DNA from: JAGOMX01 sp041738135
Lineage (GTDB): Bacteria; Pseudomonadota; Alphaproteobacteria; JAGOMX01
Direction: 5' to 3'
Assembly: GCA_041738135.1 (NCBI GenBank)
Contig: JBGSQK010000029.1
Location: forward strand, 48,623-112,622
Length of the DNA stretch: 64,000 nt
Below the pieces are notes generated by a model, which had not been told where the DNA came from, did not search any database, and saw nothing but the letters and a program-made list of their open reading frames with translations. The stretch's first letter is position 1. Every line of letters starts with the position of its first letter. Of the stretch, positions 1-9,076 are shown piece by piece. The translations under genes were made by a program, and so were the position numbers.

Positions 1-990
1 ATGGTCATCGAGTACGTAAGTGTTGTGCAAAAATCCACCGTCTCATTTGTCGAATCTCTTGCCACGTTTGCACAAAATTTACGGGACATATCCCCTACCA
101 ATTTTTTTGCAGTTCCACGCATTTGGACTCAATTTCAAAAAGGTGTTTTGGCTAAAATACCGCAGTCAAAGCTCGACTTTATATTGAAAATTCCCATACT
201 CAGTGGCTATTTTAAGCGAAAGATTAAAGAAACCTTAGGATTGAGCCGTTCTCTTCAAAATGGCTCCGGCTCAGCACCCATTTCACAAGATTTATTGAAC
301 TGGTATGAAAAACTAGGGATCACTATACTTGAAGGGTATGGCCGAACAGAAGACCTGACGGTAGTTTCCCGCGGCCTACCTGGTCAAAATCGAGCTGGAA
401 CCGTAGGCAAACCCCGTCCTGGCGTAGAAGTAAAAATCTCAGAGGAAGGCGAGATTCTTACCCGCTCCAACATAATGATGGCCGGGTATTATAAAAACCC
501 AGAAGCCACAAAAGCCGCTTTTACAGAAGATGGATTCTTGAAAACAGGTGATCGAGGCACTTTCGATGAGGAAGGCAATCTCATTATTCTAGGACGTGTA
601 AATGACTCCTTTAAAACGGACAAAGGCGAGTTCGTCAACCCTATCCCCATCGAAGGCAAGTTCGGAAGTAATGGCTATATCGAGCAATCATGTCTCATTG
701 GCTTGACATTACCACAACCTGTCTTAATAGTTGTCTTATCAGAAACTGCTCAAAAGTTAGATCGCAGTGAAGTCAATCGAAGCCTCAAGGAAACCCTAGA
801 TGCCATAAATCCGGATCTAACCAAATTCGAAAAAATCAGCCACATCATCGTAGCAAAAGAAGGATGGACACCAGAAAACGCCATACTGACTCCCACCCTC
901 AAAATGAAAAGAAATGTCATCCATACCAAGTACATCGACTTAGCACAAAAGGCTATCCCTAATCCCGAGGTCGTAATCTGGGAAGATTAA
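1..990 (+). CDS. AMP-dependent acyl-CoA synthetase, C-terminal part (5' end outside window)
   Basis: This is the C-terminal half of an ANL-superfamily adenylating enzyme of the long-chain acyl-CoA synthetase (FadD15-like) group, which activates fatty acids through an acyl-AMP. Visible motifs are VPRIW (residue 38), GYGRTED at 112-118 (usually GYGxTE), TGDRG at 182-186, the hinge region ILGRVND at 196-202, KxxxGE at 206-210, and a C-terminal LKMKR that holds the catalytic lysine of the lid domain. Family members run to about 600 residues and carry a TSGTTGxPK loop near the N-terminus. That loop is absent here, so the gene very probably begins before the window and position 1 is only an internal ATG. 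Two partial copies of the lid domain follow downstream. Function is confident; the start is not. Confidence 0.85.
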   Translation: MVIEYVSVVQKSTVSFVESLATFAQNLRDISPTNFFAVPRIWTQFQKGVLAKIPQSKLDFILKIPILSGYFKRKIKETLGLSRSLQNGSGSAPISQDLLNWYEKLGITILEGYGRTEDLTVVSRGLPGQNRAGTVGKPRPGVEVKISEEGEILTRSNIMMAGYYKNPEATKAAFTEDGFLKTGDRGTFDEEGNLIILGRVNDSFKTDKGEFVNPIPIEGKFGSNGYIEQSCLIGLTLPQPVLIVVLSETAQKLDRSEVNRSLKETLDAINPDLTKFEKISHIIVAKEGWTPENAILTPTLKMKRNVIHTKYIDLAQKAIPNPEVVIWED

Positions 991-1028
991 AGAACGCCAA
1001 TTTCGGAAATATATCCTACAGTAACCAC

Positions 1029-1066
1029 CCCCGTGCCTCCCCGGCCTTGAGCCGGGAAGCACGGGG
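1029..1066. repeat. Short hairpin repeat downstream of acyl-CoA synthetase
   Basis: CCCCGTGC ... CCCGGC / GCCGGG ... GCACGGGG forms an almost perfect stem with a short loop. No T-run follows, so a rho-independent terminator is not clear. A related core (ctccccggctcaaga) recurs at 55306-55328 between lptA and lptB, which points to a small dispersed repeat. The rest of 991-1201 shows nothing recognisable. Confidence 0.6.
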
Positions 1067-1201
1067 TATTAAAGCATCAATTGTTTCGAAGAATCGCCAT
1101 AATCACAAATATCAATTTTCTCCTATTTTAACAGTATCTTAATCTTTCTCCGTCACAATTAATTATAGACTTTATTGCAGTGGGCAAAATTGGGGTAAGT
1201 C

Positions 1202-1453
1202 ATGAAAAACGATCTTAAAACCTTAACTGAATTCATGTACGATTGTGAAAAAAATGGTCAGCTGTGGTTTTTCTACGACAAGCCATCAACAGCGGGTGTT
1301 TTAACCACAGAAAATGAACTGATCACAGCCACACTTAAGATGAAACGTAATGTGATTCATGCTAAGTATATGGATCTTGCGCAAAATGTGATTAAGAGTT
1401 TAGACCCAGTCGTATGGGAGGAAGAGTTAAAATGGAAGATACTATGGCGTTAA
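1202..1453 (+). CDS. Small protein ending in a partial acyl-CoA synthetase lid domain
   Basis: An 83-residue reading frame. Residues 1-41 match nothing I recognise. Residues 42-73 (around ATLKMKRNVIHAKYMDLAQN) closely match the last ~35 residues of the synthetase ending at 990, including the segment with the catalytic lysine. It lacks the rest of the enzyme, so it cannot be a synthetase by itself. It overlaps the next partial copy by 22 nt, and the ribosome site of that copy (GGAGG at about 1418) lies inside it. It may be a decaying duplicate or a small paralogue under translational coupling. GGGGTAAGTC before the ATG is a weak ribosome site. Confidence 0.45.
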   Translation: MKNDLKTLTEFMYDCEKNGQLWFFYDKPSTAGVLTTENELITATLKMKRNVIHAKYMDLAQNVIKSLDPVVWEEELKWKILWR

Positions 1454-1800
1454 AAATAGAAGCAACCAATGACGTAAATCCTGTTCCCATTGAGGAAAGG
1501 TTTTTGAAAAACAGTTATATCAAGCAAGCTAATCTCATAAGTATTTCACTGCCACAACCTGTATTGTTAGTGGTTTTGTCTGAGGTAGCTTCGAAGCTGG
1601 AACACAAGGAAGTGATCAAAAGTCTTCGGAAAACGTTTACATCTGCCAACAAAAATTTAGTACAGTTTGAAAAAGTCAGCCACATCATTGTGGTGAAAGA
1701 GGCGTGGGCCACCAACACGGATCGTGAAGCGATCCATGAGAAATATACGGATCTGGCTAAACAGGTTATCACGAGACCAGAACCTATTGTTTGGGAGTAA
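1432..1800 (+). CDS. Partial acyl-CoA synthetase C-terminal domain lacking the catalytic-lysine segment
   Basis: About 122 residues that align over their whole length with the lid domain of the synthetase at 1-990: VNPVPIEERF, a SLPQPVLLVVLSE strand, FEKVSHIIVVKEAW and the terminal KYTDLAKQVI...PIVWE. The stretch equivalent to TPTLKMKRNVI, which carries the adenylation lysine, is missing, as if by internal deletion. The ATG at 1432 is chosen because GGAGG sits about nine bases before it. With the preceding ORF this makes three consecutive copies of one domain. It is probably non-catalytic and could be a gene remnant; the open frame and good ribosome site leave open that it is made. Confidence 0.5.
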   Translation: MEDTMALKIEATNDVNPVPIEERFLKNSYIKQANLISISLPQPVLLVVLSEVASKLEHKEVIKSLRKTFTSANKNLVQFEKVSHIIVVKEAWATNTDREAIHEKYTDLAKQVITRPEPIVWE

Positions 1801-1834
1801 CGGGACAGTTTAAGCAAGGAGAAATTCAACCTAT

Positions 1835-1970
1835 CCCCGTCATGGAGAGCCCTTTAGGGCGTGCCATCCAGCGAAAAGTGTGCCGCTTGCGGCTCAGTAA
1901 AGTTTCGGAGCCGCAAGCGGCACATTATATGCTGGATGGCACGTCGCTAGCGCTCCTCTCCATGACGGGG
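1835..1970. repeat. 136-bp near-perfect palindromic element
   Basis: Long inverted repeat with outer arms CCCCGTCATGGAGAG / CTCTCCATGACGGGG, middle arms GTGCCATCCAGC / GCTGGATGGCAC, and an inner stem GTGCCGCTTGCGGCT / AGCCGCAAGCGGCAC around a short loop. It fills the gap between the last acyl-CoA synthetase fragment and the metal ATPase. A 74-codon open frame (1791-2015) crosses it but reads palindrome sequence, so I do not call it a gene. The ends gtcatgg/ccatgac resemble the gtcatcc/ggatgac ends of the class B and D repeats. Confidence 0.8.
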
Positions 1971-2011
1971 GTAAGTTATGTAACAACAGGTAAACCGGCA
2001 AGGAACAGCAA

Positions 2012-3880
2012 ATGAACGAACTCAGATGGCAAATGGCGCTAGTGATACTAACGTTGGGTGCCATTTCGCTTGGTCTGATTTCCATGTTTTATTCTTTAGG
2101 CACCCTATACGGCATCCCAACGGCAACTCTGGCGCTCATGATCGTGGCAGTTGCTGGCGGGTTGCCGCTCATCCTGCAAATCTTGCTTAAGCTTTTTAAA
2201 GGCGAATTTGGCGCTGATTTTTTGGCCGCCATCGCTATCATTACGGCCGTTTACTTGGGCGAGTACATGGCCGCTAACTTGATTGTCCTTATGCTGGCCG
2301 GGGGTCAGGTTTTTGAATCATATGCTGTTCGTCGAGCATCATCCGTTTTGCTCGCTCTGGCTGATCGCATGCCATCTACCGCACACAGAAAAGTGGGTGA
2401 AGAAATAGAAGAAATCCCGCTCATGAACATTAAGGTAGGCGACTTGATCGTCATATACCCCCATGAAGTTGCGCCTGTGGACGGCGTCGTTGTGGAAGGT
2501 CGGGGATCAATGGATGAATCCTATCTCACAGGTGAGCCTTATGGCGTCGCCAAAGTTCCTGGCACCATGGTCATCTCGGGTGCACAAAATAATATCGTAC
2601 TGCTCATTATCAAAGCCGTTAGCCTACCGCAGGATTCCCGTTACTCCAATATCATGAAAGTCATGGAAGATGCCGAACAACGCCGCCCCACCTTGAGGCG
2701 GTTAGGAGATCAGATTGGCGCCATCTTTACGCCATTTGCCTTAATTATTGCTTTTGCAGCATGGTATTTTACCGATGATTCAGTAAGGTTCCTGGCCGTA
2801 TTGGTAATTGCCACCCCCTGCCCCTTGCTTATTGCCATACCCATTACCATTATCAGCGCCATCTCGCTTGCTAGCAGTCGTGGAATCATCATAAAAGACC
2901 CCGTACTTCTAGAACGGCTACCTACCTGCAGAACAGCCATTTTCGACAAGACCGGCACTCTCACCTATGGCCAGCCTGAACTTGTAGATATCACAACCGT
3001 TAAAGGGTTTGATAAAAATGAAGTGCTGCAACTCGCAGCAAGCTTAGAACGCTACTCCAAGCATCCTTTAGCTATTGCAATCCTTAATGCTGGAAAGAAG
3101 GCAAAGCTAGATTACTTAGAAATGGAGCGGGTATCAGAGCCTCCGGGCATGGGGCTTACAGGAGAGACTGCTGATAAAATGATTCAAATTACCGATCGTA
3201 AACATCTCGCCAAGAACTTGCCAAATCAGGTCAAGAAACTATCCAAAATGAAACCCGGTCTCGAATGTCTTGTAGTGATTGACAACAAGCTGGCCGCCAC
3301 CTTTCAATTTCGTGATACCTTACGTGTGGAAGGCACTTCATTCATTAACCATTTATCCCCCATGCATCATTTCAGTAAAACCATGATCGTCTCAGGGGAC
3401 AGAGCAGAAGAAGTTGAATACCTGGCCAAACAGCTGGGAATCCACGAAACCTATGCCAGCCAAACGCCTGAACAAAAAGTCGCCATCGTCCAAGCAGAAA
3501 CACTCAAAAATCCCACGTTGTATATTGGTGATGGTATCAACGATGCCCCAGCCCTTCTCACTGCAACCGTCGGCATTGCCTTTGGCCAAACCAGCAGCGT
3601 GACAGCCGAAGCCGGCGGAGCCGTCATCTTTGAGAGCAGTCTAGCAAAAGTGGATGAACTTCTACACATCAGCGATGCCATGCGACGCATTGCACTCCAA
3701 AGCGCCTTGGGCGGCATGCTTCTCAGTATTATCGGCATGGGCTTTGCGGCCGCAGGCTACATCCCTCCCGTAGCCGGCGCCCTCATACAAGAAGGCATCG
3801 ACGTCCTAGCCATCCTCAACGCCTTACGCCTAAGCCTACAACCCAATATTCAAGCGCATATCAAGGAGCCAAAAGACTAA
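2012..3880 (+). CDS. P1B-type heavy-metal translocating ATPase (P1B-5-like)
   Basis: Integral-membrane ATP-driven metal exporter. Motifs in order: TGE at 173-175 (actuator domain), the transmembrane metal-binding motif TPCP at 268-271, DKTGTLT with phosphorylated Asp312, the SKHP signature of P1B ATPases at 349-352, and GDGINDAP near residue 510. The last membrane helix contains QEGID at 593-597. TPCP plus QExxD is the published signature of subgroup P1B-5, whose rhizobial member Nia handles Ni/Fe. There is no N-terminal HMA domain (it starts directly with membrane helices) and no C-terminal hemerythrin domain. The metal is inferred, not shown. The ATG lies 41 bases after the palindromic element. 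Confidence 0.88.
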   Translation: MNELRWQMALVILTLGAISLGLISMFYSLGTLYGIPTATLALMIVAVAGGLPLILQILLKLFKGEFGADFLAAIAIITAVYLGEYMAANLIVLMLAGGQVFESYAVRRASSVLLALADRMPSTAHRKVGEEIEEIPLMNIKVGDLIVIYPHEVAPVDGVVVEGRGSMDESYLTGEPYGVAKVPGTMVISGAQNNIVLLIIKAVSLPQDSRYSNIMKVMEDAEQRRPTLRRLGDQIGAIFTPFALIIAFAAWYFTDDSVRFLAVLVIATPCPLLIAIPITIISAISLASSRGIIIKDPVLLERLPTCRTAIFDKTGTLTYGQPELVDITTVKGFDKNEVLQLAASLERYSKHPLAIAILNAGKKAKLDYLEMERVSEPPGMGLTGETADKMIQITDRKHLAKNLPNQVKKLSKMKPGLECLVVIDNKLAATFQFRDTLRVEGTSFINHLSPMHHFSKTMIVSGDRAEEVEYLAKQLGIHETYASQTPEQKVAIVQAETLKNPTLYIGDGINDAPALLTATVGIAFGQTSSVTAEAGGAVIFESSLAKVDELLHISDAMRRIALQSALGGMLLSIIGMGFAAAGYIPPVAGALIQEGIDVLAILNALRLSLQPNIQAHIKEPKD

Positions 3881-3923
3881 TCTCACATAATCTCACATAG
3901 GGGTATATGGGGTTATTAAAATG

Positions 3924-4157
3924 GAGCTGCAAGTACAGCACATTGTTCAAGCGAGACTCCGCCTCGCGCTCCGGGATATTTATGAAAATAACATGAAGAT
4001 CACGGCTTTAGGGAATCTATACGCATACCTCAATGAATGTAATTGGATATCCTATTGTAAGAACTTGCACTGAGAAAATGTAAACTCCATACCATTTCTA
4101 TAAATATCCGGAGCGCGAGGCAGAGCCTCGCCTGAAAAAGCGCTGCACTTGCAGCTC
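3924..4157. repeat. MITE-like element with long terminal inverted repeats
   Basis: Perfect 11-bp ends GAGCTGCAAGT (3924-3934) and ACTTGCAGCTC (4147-4157) continue inward as imperfect arms of about 60 bp (cctcgcgctccgggatattta versus taaatatccggagcgcgagg). The central ~110 bp is not palindromic and has no open frame. The inner part (gatatttatgaaaataacatgaa) resembles the element at 23065-23186. It occupies the convergent gap between the metal ATPase and the RND pump. Confidence 0.7.
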
Positions 4158-4170
4158 AAAATAATAAAGC

Positions 4171-7100
4171 CTAAACCGTCTTCTCAGCAGATATATGGAA
4201 GAAAATCGTATAAAGAATCGGCACCACAAATAAAGTCAGAACGGTCGCAAAAGCTAGACCTGACATAATGAGCATGGCCATACTGACGAAGAATGGGTCC
4301 AATAGCAGCGGTATAACGCCCATGATTGTAGTAAGGGCAGCCATACTGACTGGCCTTGCTCTTGTGACAGCAGAGTCTATCACAGCCAGCAACTTTTCTT
4401 TTCCTTCTGATATCTCCAGATCAATTTGATCAATCAAGACGATTGCATTTTTTATAAGCATGCCGGTAAGACTCAAAAAGCCAAGCAATGCCATGAAATC
4501 AAATGGCAGGCCAGCGATCAGCAAGCCCGCGGTTACGCCTATGATCGAGAGGGGCACAGTCAGCCAAATAATCAACGGCTGCTTGACCTTACTGAAGAGC
4601 AAAATAACCACCAGGATCATGAATAAGAAACTGACAGGGAGCTTGGACCCCAGCGCCGTTTGTGCGTCTCTTTGTGCTTCGTATTCACCGCCCCATGCGA
4701 GTTCATATCCCAAGGGTAGTTTAATGGCTTCAATTTGGGGGCGCAGCCGTTCAAATACAGTTCCTGTAGGTTCTGAAACAGGATCTGCGGATGGTGTAAT
4801 GGTCCGTTTACGGTCCCTGCGGTGTATGCGGGTATCCTCCCAGGACGAGTTGAAACCTTGCACCACTTGCTGGATAGGGATGTTGGTGTTTTTCACCGGG
4901 CTCCAAATGAACATGTTGTACATAGCACTGATGTTGTCCCGTTCTGTTTCAGGAAGACGAGAAACGATGGGAATCAACTCATCTCGTTCGCGATAAAGTC
5001 CCACTTGCTGACCACCGAAGGTCATCTGCAAGGCATGACTTAGATCAACCCTGCTCACACCGGTTGTCCTTGCCAGGGATTCAGAATACATAGGCCTAGA
5101 AAGGAGCACCTCTTGCCGCCAATTATCACGCACGCTTTCTGTAAACGGATCTTTGAACATGAGCATTTGAGCTTTATTGGAAATCTCGCGTAAAACACTA
5201 GGTTGCGGGCCGCTAAAGCGTGCTTCTATTTTACCATCCTTGCTAGGGCCCAACATGATCTTTTTGTATTTAGGATCAGAATTGGGGAACTCTGCAGTCA
5301 AGTATGACCGGATATCATTTTCGACGGCCGGTATCAATGCTGGGTCCTTGGTTTCCACAACTAGCTGAGCATAGCTTGAATTTTGAACTTCGGGCGTATA
5401 CACCAACATAAATCGCGTAGCGCCCTGCCCTATGAAGGATGACACTTGCTTAACACCATCCATAGCAAGAATGTGTTTTTCTATTTTTTCAATATCTTGC
5501 GTCGTTTGCCTGATGTCCGTCCCTTCCGCACGCCAATAATCTACAAAGAAAATGGGGGTGGTTGAATTGGGAAAGAAGCCAGGGGGTATATAAGCAAAGC
5601 CAATCACAGCAAGAGTCATCATAACACCTAAACCAGCAAGGGTTTGCTTTCTATTGCCAATACTTAGCAGTAGCAACTTACGAAATATCTGGTAAAAACG
5701 ATTCCCATAAGGATCCACCACATTATCGGCCGATTGAGGCTTAAAGAATAAATCGGCCAACATGGGCGTTACAGTCACAGCCAAAAACCAACTGAAGAAA
5801 AGTGAAATAGCTATAACCTGAAATAAAGACCGCGCGTATTCTCCGGTTTTGTCCTGTGACAAGCCAATACCGGAAAAGGCCAGAATGCCCACTAAAGTTG
5901 CACCAAACAGAGGCCAAATGGTTTGTTTGACCACCTTATCGGCAGCACTAATTGTATTTTCGCCCTGTTGGGTTCTCACCAATATACCATCAACCACTAC
6001 AAGGGCATTATCAACCAACATACCCAGCGCTATAATCAGGGCACCTAAAGAGATACGCTGCAAGTTGATATCATAAAGGTACATGACGCAGAAAGTACCG
6101 AAAACAGTTAACAGCAGTACGATACCTATGAGGATACCACTCCGCATTCCCATAAAGACGAGCAGCACCAGAATAACAATAACTAAGGCTTCCACAAGGT
6201 TAATGATAAAGGCGTTGATCGAGATGTCCACTAAAGCTGGTTGGTTATAGATAGGTGTTAACTGTACACCCACTGGGATCTTATCCAGCATGGATATCAT
6301 CTTATCTTCAACAGCTTTGCCTAGATTCACGATGTTACCACCTGATACCATTGAAATGGCTATGGTAAGCGCTGGCTGCCCGTTGAAATGAATTAGGTGA
6401 GACGGATTTTCTTCATATCCGCGTGTAACTTTTGCAATGTCCTTAAGATATATGGTTGCACCTTTGACGCCCGGAATGAGCAAATTTTCGATGGCCTCTA
6501 CCGTATTGAGATTGCCTGAAGGCTGGATTCGTATTCTTTCATTACCTATGACCACCTGACCGGCAGAAACCACTTGGTTTTGGGTCTTAAGCAGGCCTGA
6601 AATAGTGTCTGGAGACACCCCAAATTGAGCCAGTTTGGATTGAGACAATTCGATAAAGATCTGCTCTTCCAAGTTTCCACTAATGACAACTTTGGCCACA
6701 TTGGGCACCAATAGCAACTCTTTACGTAAGTCTTTTGCTATCTCTTTGAGCTCATTGTAGCTAAAACCATCTCCAGTCAATGCGAGGTAGATGCCAAAAA
6801 CATCACCATAATCGTCATTCACGATACTGGGTCCCGCCCCTGGTGGTAAGCGGCTTTGCATATCATTTACTTTACGGCGAAGCTCGTCCCAAACTTGGGG
6901 CAAAGTGGTTTTGTCGTAATTATCCTTTATCGTAACCGTAATGTCAGATTTTCCAGCCGTGGATACGGAAGTCACATACTTAACTTGACCTAGCTGTTGC
7001 ACAGCGCTCTCGATGCGATCCGTTACTTCTTGCTCCACCTCAGTAGGACTTGCCCCCGGGTAGGCTGTTAGGATTTTTGCATCTTTGATGGTAAATTCTG

Positions 7101-7212
7101 GGTCCTCATAGCGGCCAATATTTTCAAATGCCATAAGGCCACCGGCCACGATGACGATAATGATAAGCCAGCCAAGAACCCTATTTTCTATACAGAGACG
7201 ACCCAAGTCCAC
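4171..7212 (-). CDS. RND-family efflux transporter (inner-membrane pump)
   Basis: A 1013-residue proton-driven pump of the HAE/AcrB type, the usual length. Evidence: N-terminal helix, a first periplasmic loop starting EFTIKDAKILTAYPGASPTEVEQ, a cluster of helices containing LGMLVDNALVV (the proton-relay region; AcrB has DD, here DN, as in many HAE members), a second large periplasmic loop, and a final helix block with GMLIKNAIVLIDQI. The adaptor gene starts three bases upstream and is cotranscribed. No outer-membrane TolC-like gene lies in the window, so the tripartite pump must borrow one. Substrates cannot be read from the sequence. Confidence 0.93.
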   Translation of the reverse strand: MDLGRLCIENRVLGWLIIIVIVAGGLMAFENIGRYEDPEFTIKDAKILTAYPGASPTEVEQEVTDRIESAVQQLGQVKYVTSVSTAGKSDITVTIKDNYDKTTLPQVWDELRRKVNDMQSRLPPGAGPSIVNDDYGDVFGIYLALTGDGFSYNELKEIAKDLRKELLLVPNVAKVVISGNLEEQIFIELSQSKLAQFGVSPDTISGLLKTQNQVVSAGQVVIGNERIRIQPSGNLNTVEAIENLLIPGVKGATIYLKDIAKVTRGYEENPSHLIHFNGQPALTIAISMVSGGNIVNLGKAVEDKMISMLDKIPVGVQLTPIYNQPALVDISINAFIINLVEALVIVILVLLVFMGMRSGILIGIVLLLTVFGTFCVMYLYDINLQRISLGALIIALGMLVDNALVVVDGILVRTQQGENTISAADKVVKQTIWPLFGATLVGILAFSGIGLSQDKTGEYARSLFQVIAISLFFSWFLAVTVTPMLADLFFKPQSADNVVDPYGNRFYQIFRKLLLLSIGNRKQTLAGLGVMMTLAVIGFAYIPPGFFPNSTTPIFFVDYWRAEGTDIRQTTQDIEKIEKHILAMDGVKQVSSFIGQGATRFMLVYTPEVQNSSYAQLVVETKDPALIPAVENDIRSYLTAEFPNSDPKYKKIMLGPSKDGKIEARFSGPQPSVLREISNKAQMLMFKDPFTESVRDNWRQEVLLSRPMYSESLARTTGVSRVDLSHALQMTFGGQQVGLYRERDELIPIVSRLPETERDNISAMYNMFIWSPVKNTNIPIQQVVQGFNSSWEDTRIHRRDRKRTITPSADPVSEPTGTVFERLRPQIEAIKLPLGYELAWGGEYEAQRDAQTALGSKLPVSFLFMILVVILLFSKVKQPLIIWLTVPLSIIGVTAGLLIAGLPFDFMALLGFLSLTGMLIKNAIVLIDQIDLEISEGKEKLLAVIDSAVTRARPVSMAALTTIMGVIPLLLDPFFVSMAMLIMSGLAFATVLTLFVVPILYTIFFHISAEKTV

Positions 7213-7215
7213 GGC

Positions 7216-8283
7216 TTATTCTCCTTTCTTCTCATAAGGAGTAACTTTCATGCCCTCTTTAAGAAATTTAACACCAGCCGCCACTATATCTTGGCCCTCG
7301 GCAAGCCCTTGAGTCACCAGAACTTTATCTGCAGCCAGTTGACCTAAGGTTACTAGCTGTTTTTTGAGAGTTTGTGTGGATGGGTCTATAACCCAGACGT
7401 TGCTCTTACTTTCCGCATCAGCAAACACTGCTGAAACCGGTATCTGGAAAGAAGTTTCAGCCCCTTTTCCGGCTGCCTGTTCTTTAACATAAATGGTTGT
7501 GGTCATACCAGGAAAAAGATTTAACCCTTTGGGGGCAGGCAAAGTCAGCGTTACCTTGTATGTTTGAGTATCAGGGTCCGCTTGTGAAGAAACTTCTTTA
7601 ACAGTGGCAGCATAACGCTTGCCAGTAGCCGCATCAAATTCGGCTTCAATCATGATGGTGTCTTTTCCCTTCGTGTGCATCGCCAAGCTTTCCGGGATTT
7701 GAACGGTCACATCGATATTTTCCCGATTATGCAACCGTACAATGACCTCTTTTTCTTTCACATTTTGGTAGTTTTCCACATAGCGCTTTGCAATTTCACC
7801 GTCAAAAGGGGCAAGTAGTTGTGTATATTCAAGGTTCTGCAAGGCCGTATCTAGATCCGCCTTTGCCTTATCGGCGGCCGTTTTTTGCGCATCATATTTG
7901 GATTGGGAGGTTACCTTTTCAGCCAATAACTTAGTATACCGCTCTAGCTGGACATTGGCATACTCCGACTTAGATTTTGTCTCATCAACAACGATTTGAA
8001 AGTCTTTGGGATCCAGCTTTGCAACCAGCTGACCTTTTTTAACCTGATCGCCTTCTTTTACGGGCAATTCAATAATGATTCCTGAAACACGGAATGCTAA
8101 ATCAGCTTTTTCCGACGCTTCCACCTTACCGGGGAAACTGCGGGCCATGCCTTCATCGGCTTTAGAAATATGCAAAACCTTGACAGGTCTTACGACTTCC
8201 GGCTTCTTTTCGTCGGATTCCCCACAACCATTCAATAGTACAGCTGCTGTTAACAGACTGAATCCCGTTATATATTTTAGCAC
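7216..8283 (-). CDS. RND periplasmic adaptor subunit (membrane fusion lipoprotein)
   Basis: A 355-residue HlyD/AcrA-type adaptor that bridges the RND pump and an outer-membrane channel. The N-terminus MLKYITGFSLLTAAVLLNGC has a lipobox-like LLNGC, so it is probably lipid-anchored in the periplasm. It shows the biotinyl-lipoyl-like half (VKEGDQVKKGQLVAKLDPKD), a coiled-coil hairpin (KSEYANVQLERYTKLLAEK...), the second lipoyl half (APFDGEIAKRYV) and a C-terminal beta-barrel region. It is first in a two-gene unit with the pump and divergent from the ion-channel gene. Confidence 0.92.
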   Translation of the reverse strand: MLKYITGFSLLTAAVLLNGCGESDEKKPEVVRPVKVLHISKADEGMARSFPGKVEASEKADLAFRVSGIIIELPVKEGDQVKKGQLVAKLDPKDFQIVVDETKSKSEYANVQLERYTKLLAEKVTSQSKYDAQKTAADKAKADLDTALQNLEYTQLLAPFDGEIAKRYVENYQNVKEKEVIVRLHNRENIDVTVQIPESLAMHTKGKDTIMIEAEFDAATGKRYAATVKEVSSQADPDTQTYKVTLTLPAPKGLNLFPGMTTTIYVKEQAAGKGAETSFQIPVSAVFADAESKSNVWVIDPSTQTLKKQLVTLGQLAADKVLVTQGLAEGQDIVAAGVKFLKEGMKVTPYEKKGE

Positions 8284-8363
8284 CTAGTTCTCCGCTAGAC
8301 TTTTTGATCAACTTGCCTTCTAATAATAGTAGATCACATTCTAACAAAAAGAAAACAAATACC

Positions 8364-9026
8364 ATGCATATAGAAAATCTTTTACCCCGATATAGCTATC
8401 TTGGACTCTTGTTATCCTTGGTATTCTTTTTCTTAGTAGCTCCTTTTTTTAGTAAAGGAGAATATGGCAGACTCGCCTTGGACCTATCTGTCCTTAGCAT
8501 CTTAATTATATCCGTCTACATGTGCTCAGAAAGAAAAAGAGAGGTGATCATTGCAGGAATTCTAGCTAGTCCTGCCGCACTGAGACTAGTTTACCCAACT
8601 ATCCAAGTAGATGAAATAAGCCTTGCTTTTAACGCTATATTTTTCTTATTTGTCATATACATTCTTCTTCGCAAACTGTTTCGCACATCACAAGTAACTG
8701 TGGATGCATTGTATACTGCCGTTTCCGTCTATTTTTTAATCGGTATATTCTGGGGCATTACCTATACTCTGCTTGAGTTTAGAGTTCCGTCATCATTTTC
8801 ACTTAGTCGCGAACAAATGATGGATGGCTTTTATACGGATTTTGGCCAGGATCTTTTGTATTACAGCTTTGTAACCCTGGCAACTATAGGATATGGCGAC
8901 ATTGTTGCCCTGTCTAAACCGGCTAAATTTCTATCCGTATTGGAAGGTGTTATGGGGCAAGTCTATCTAGCCATTTTGGTTGCACGTTTGGTGGGTATGC
9001 ACATATCGCAAAATAACCGTTCGTGA
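8364..9026 (+). CDS. Potassium-channel-like protein (two-transmembrane pore domain)
   Basis: The C-terminal pore region has LATIGYGDIVAL, the K+ selectivity filter TIGYGD, between two hydrophobic helices (Ion_trans_2 type). Several further helices precede it (LGLLLSLVFFFLVAPFF, LSVLSILIISVYMC, AFNAIFFLFVIYILL). About 220 residues when started at the ATG at 8364, which directly precedes the first hydrophobic segment; the frame is open back to 8304, but that adds a polar Asn/Ser/Lys-rich leader. No regulatory RCK or cNMP domain follows. It probably conducts K+ across the inner membrane; physiological role unknown. Confidence 0.8.
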   Translation: MHIENLLPRYSYLGLLLSLVFFFLVAPFFSKGEYGRLALDLSVLSILIISVYMCSERKREVIIAGILASPAALRLVYPTIQVDEISLAFNAIFFLFVIYILLRKLFRTSQVTVDALYTAVSVYFLIGIFWGITYTLLEFRVPSSFSLSREQMMDGFYTDFGQDLLYYSFVTLATIGYGDIVALSKPAKFLSVLEGVMGQVYLAILVARLVGMHISQNNRS

Positions 9027-9076
9027 CCTTACAATTCTTACTAGCCATGCGCAATCTGCAAGCGTATGATGTATAG

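Noticed and set aside
1791..2015. 74-codon open frame on the plus strand before the metal ATPase
   Set aside because: It runs through a 136-bp palindrome, so its codons are repeat sequence; no homologous domain and no independent ribosome site.
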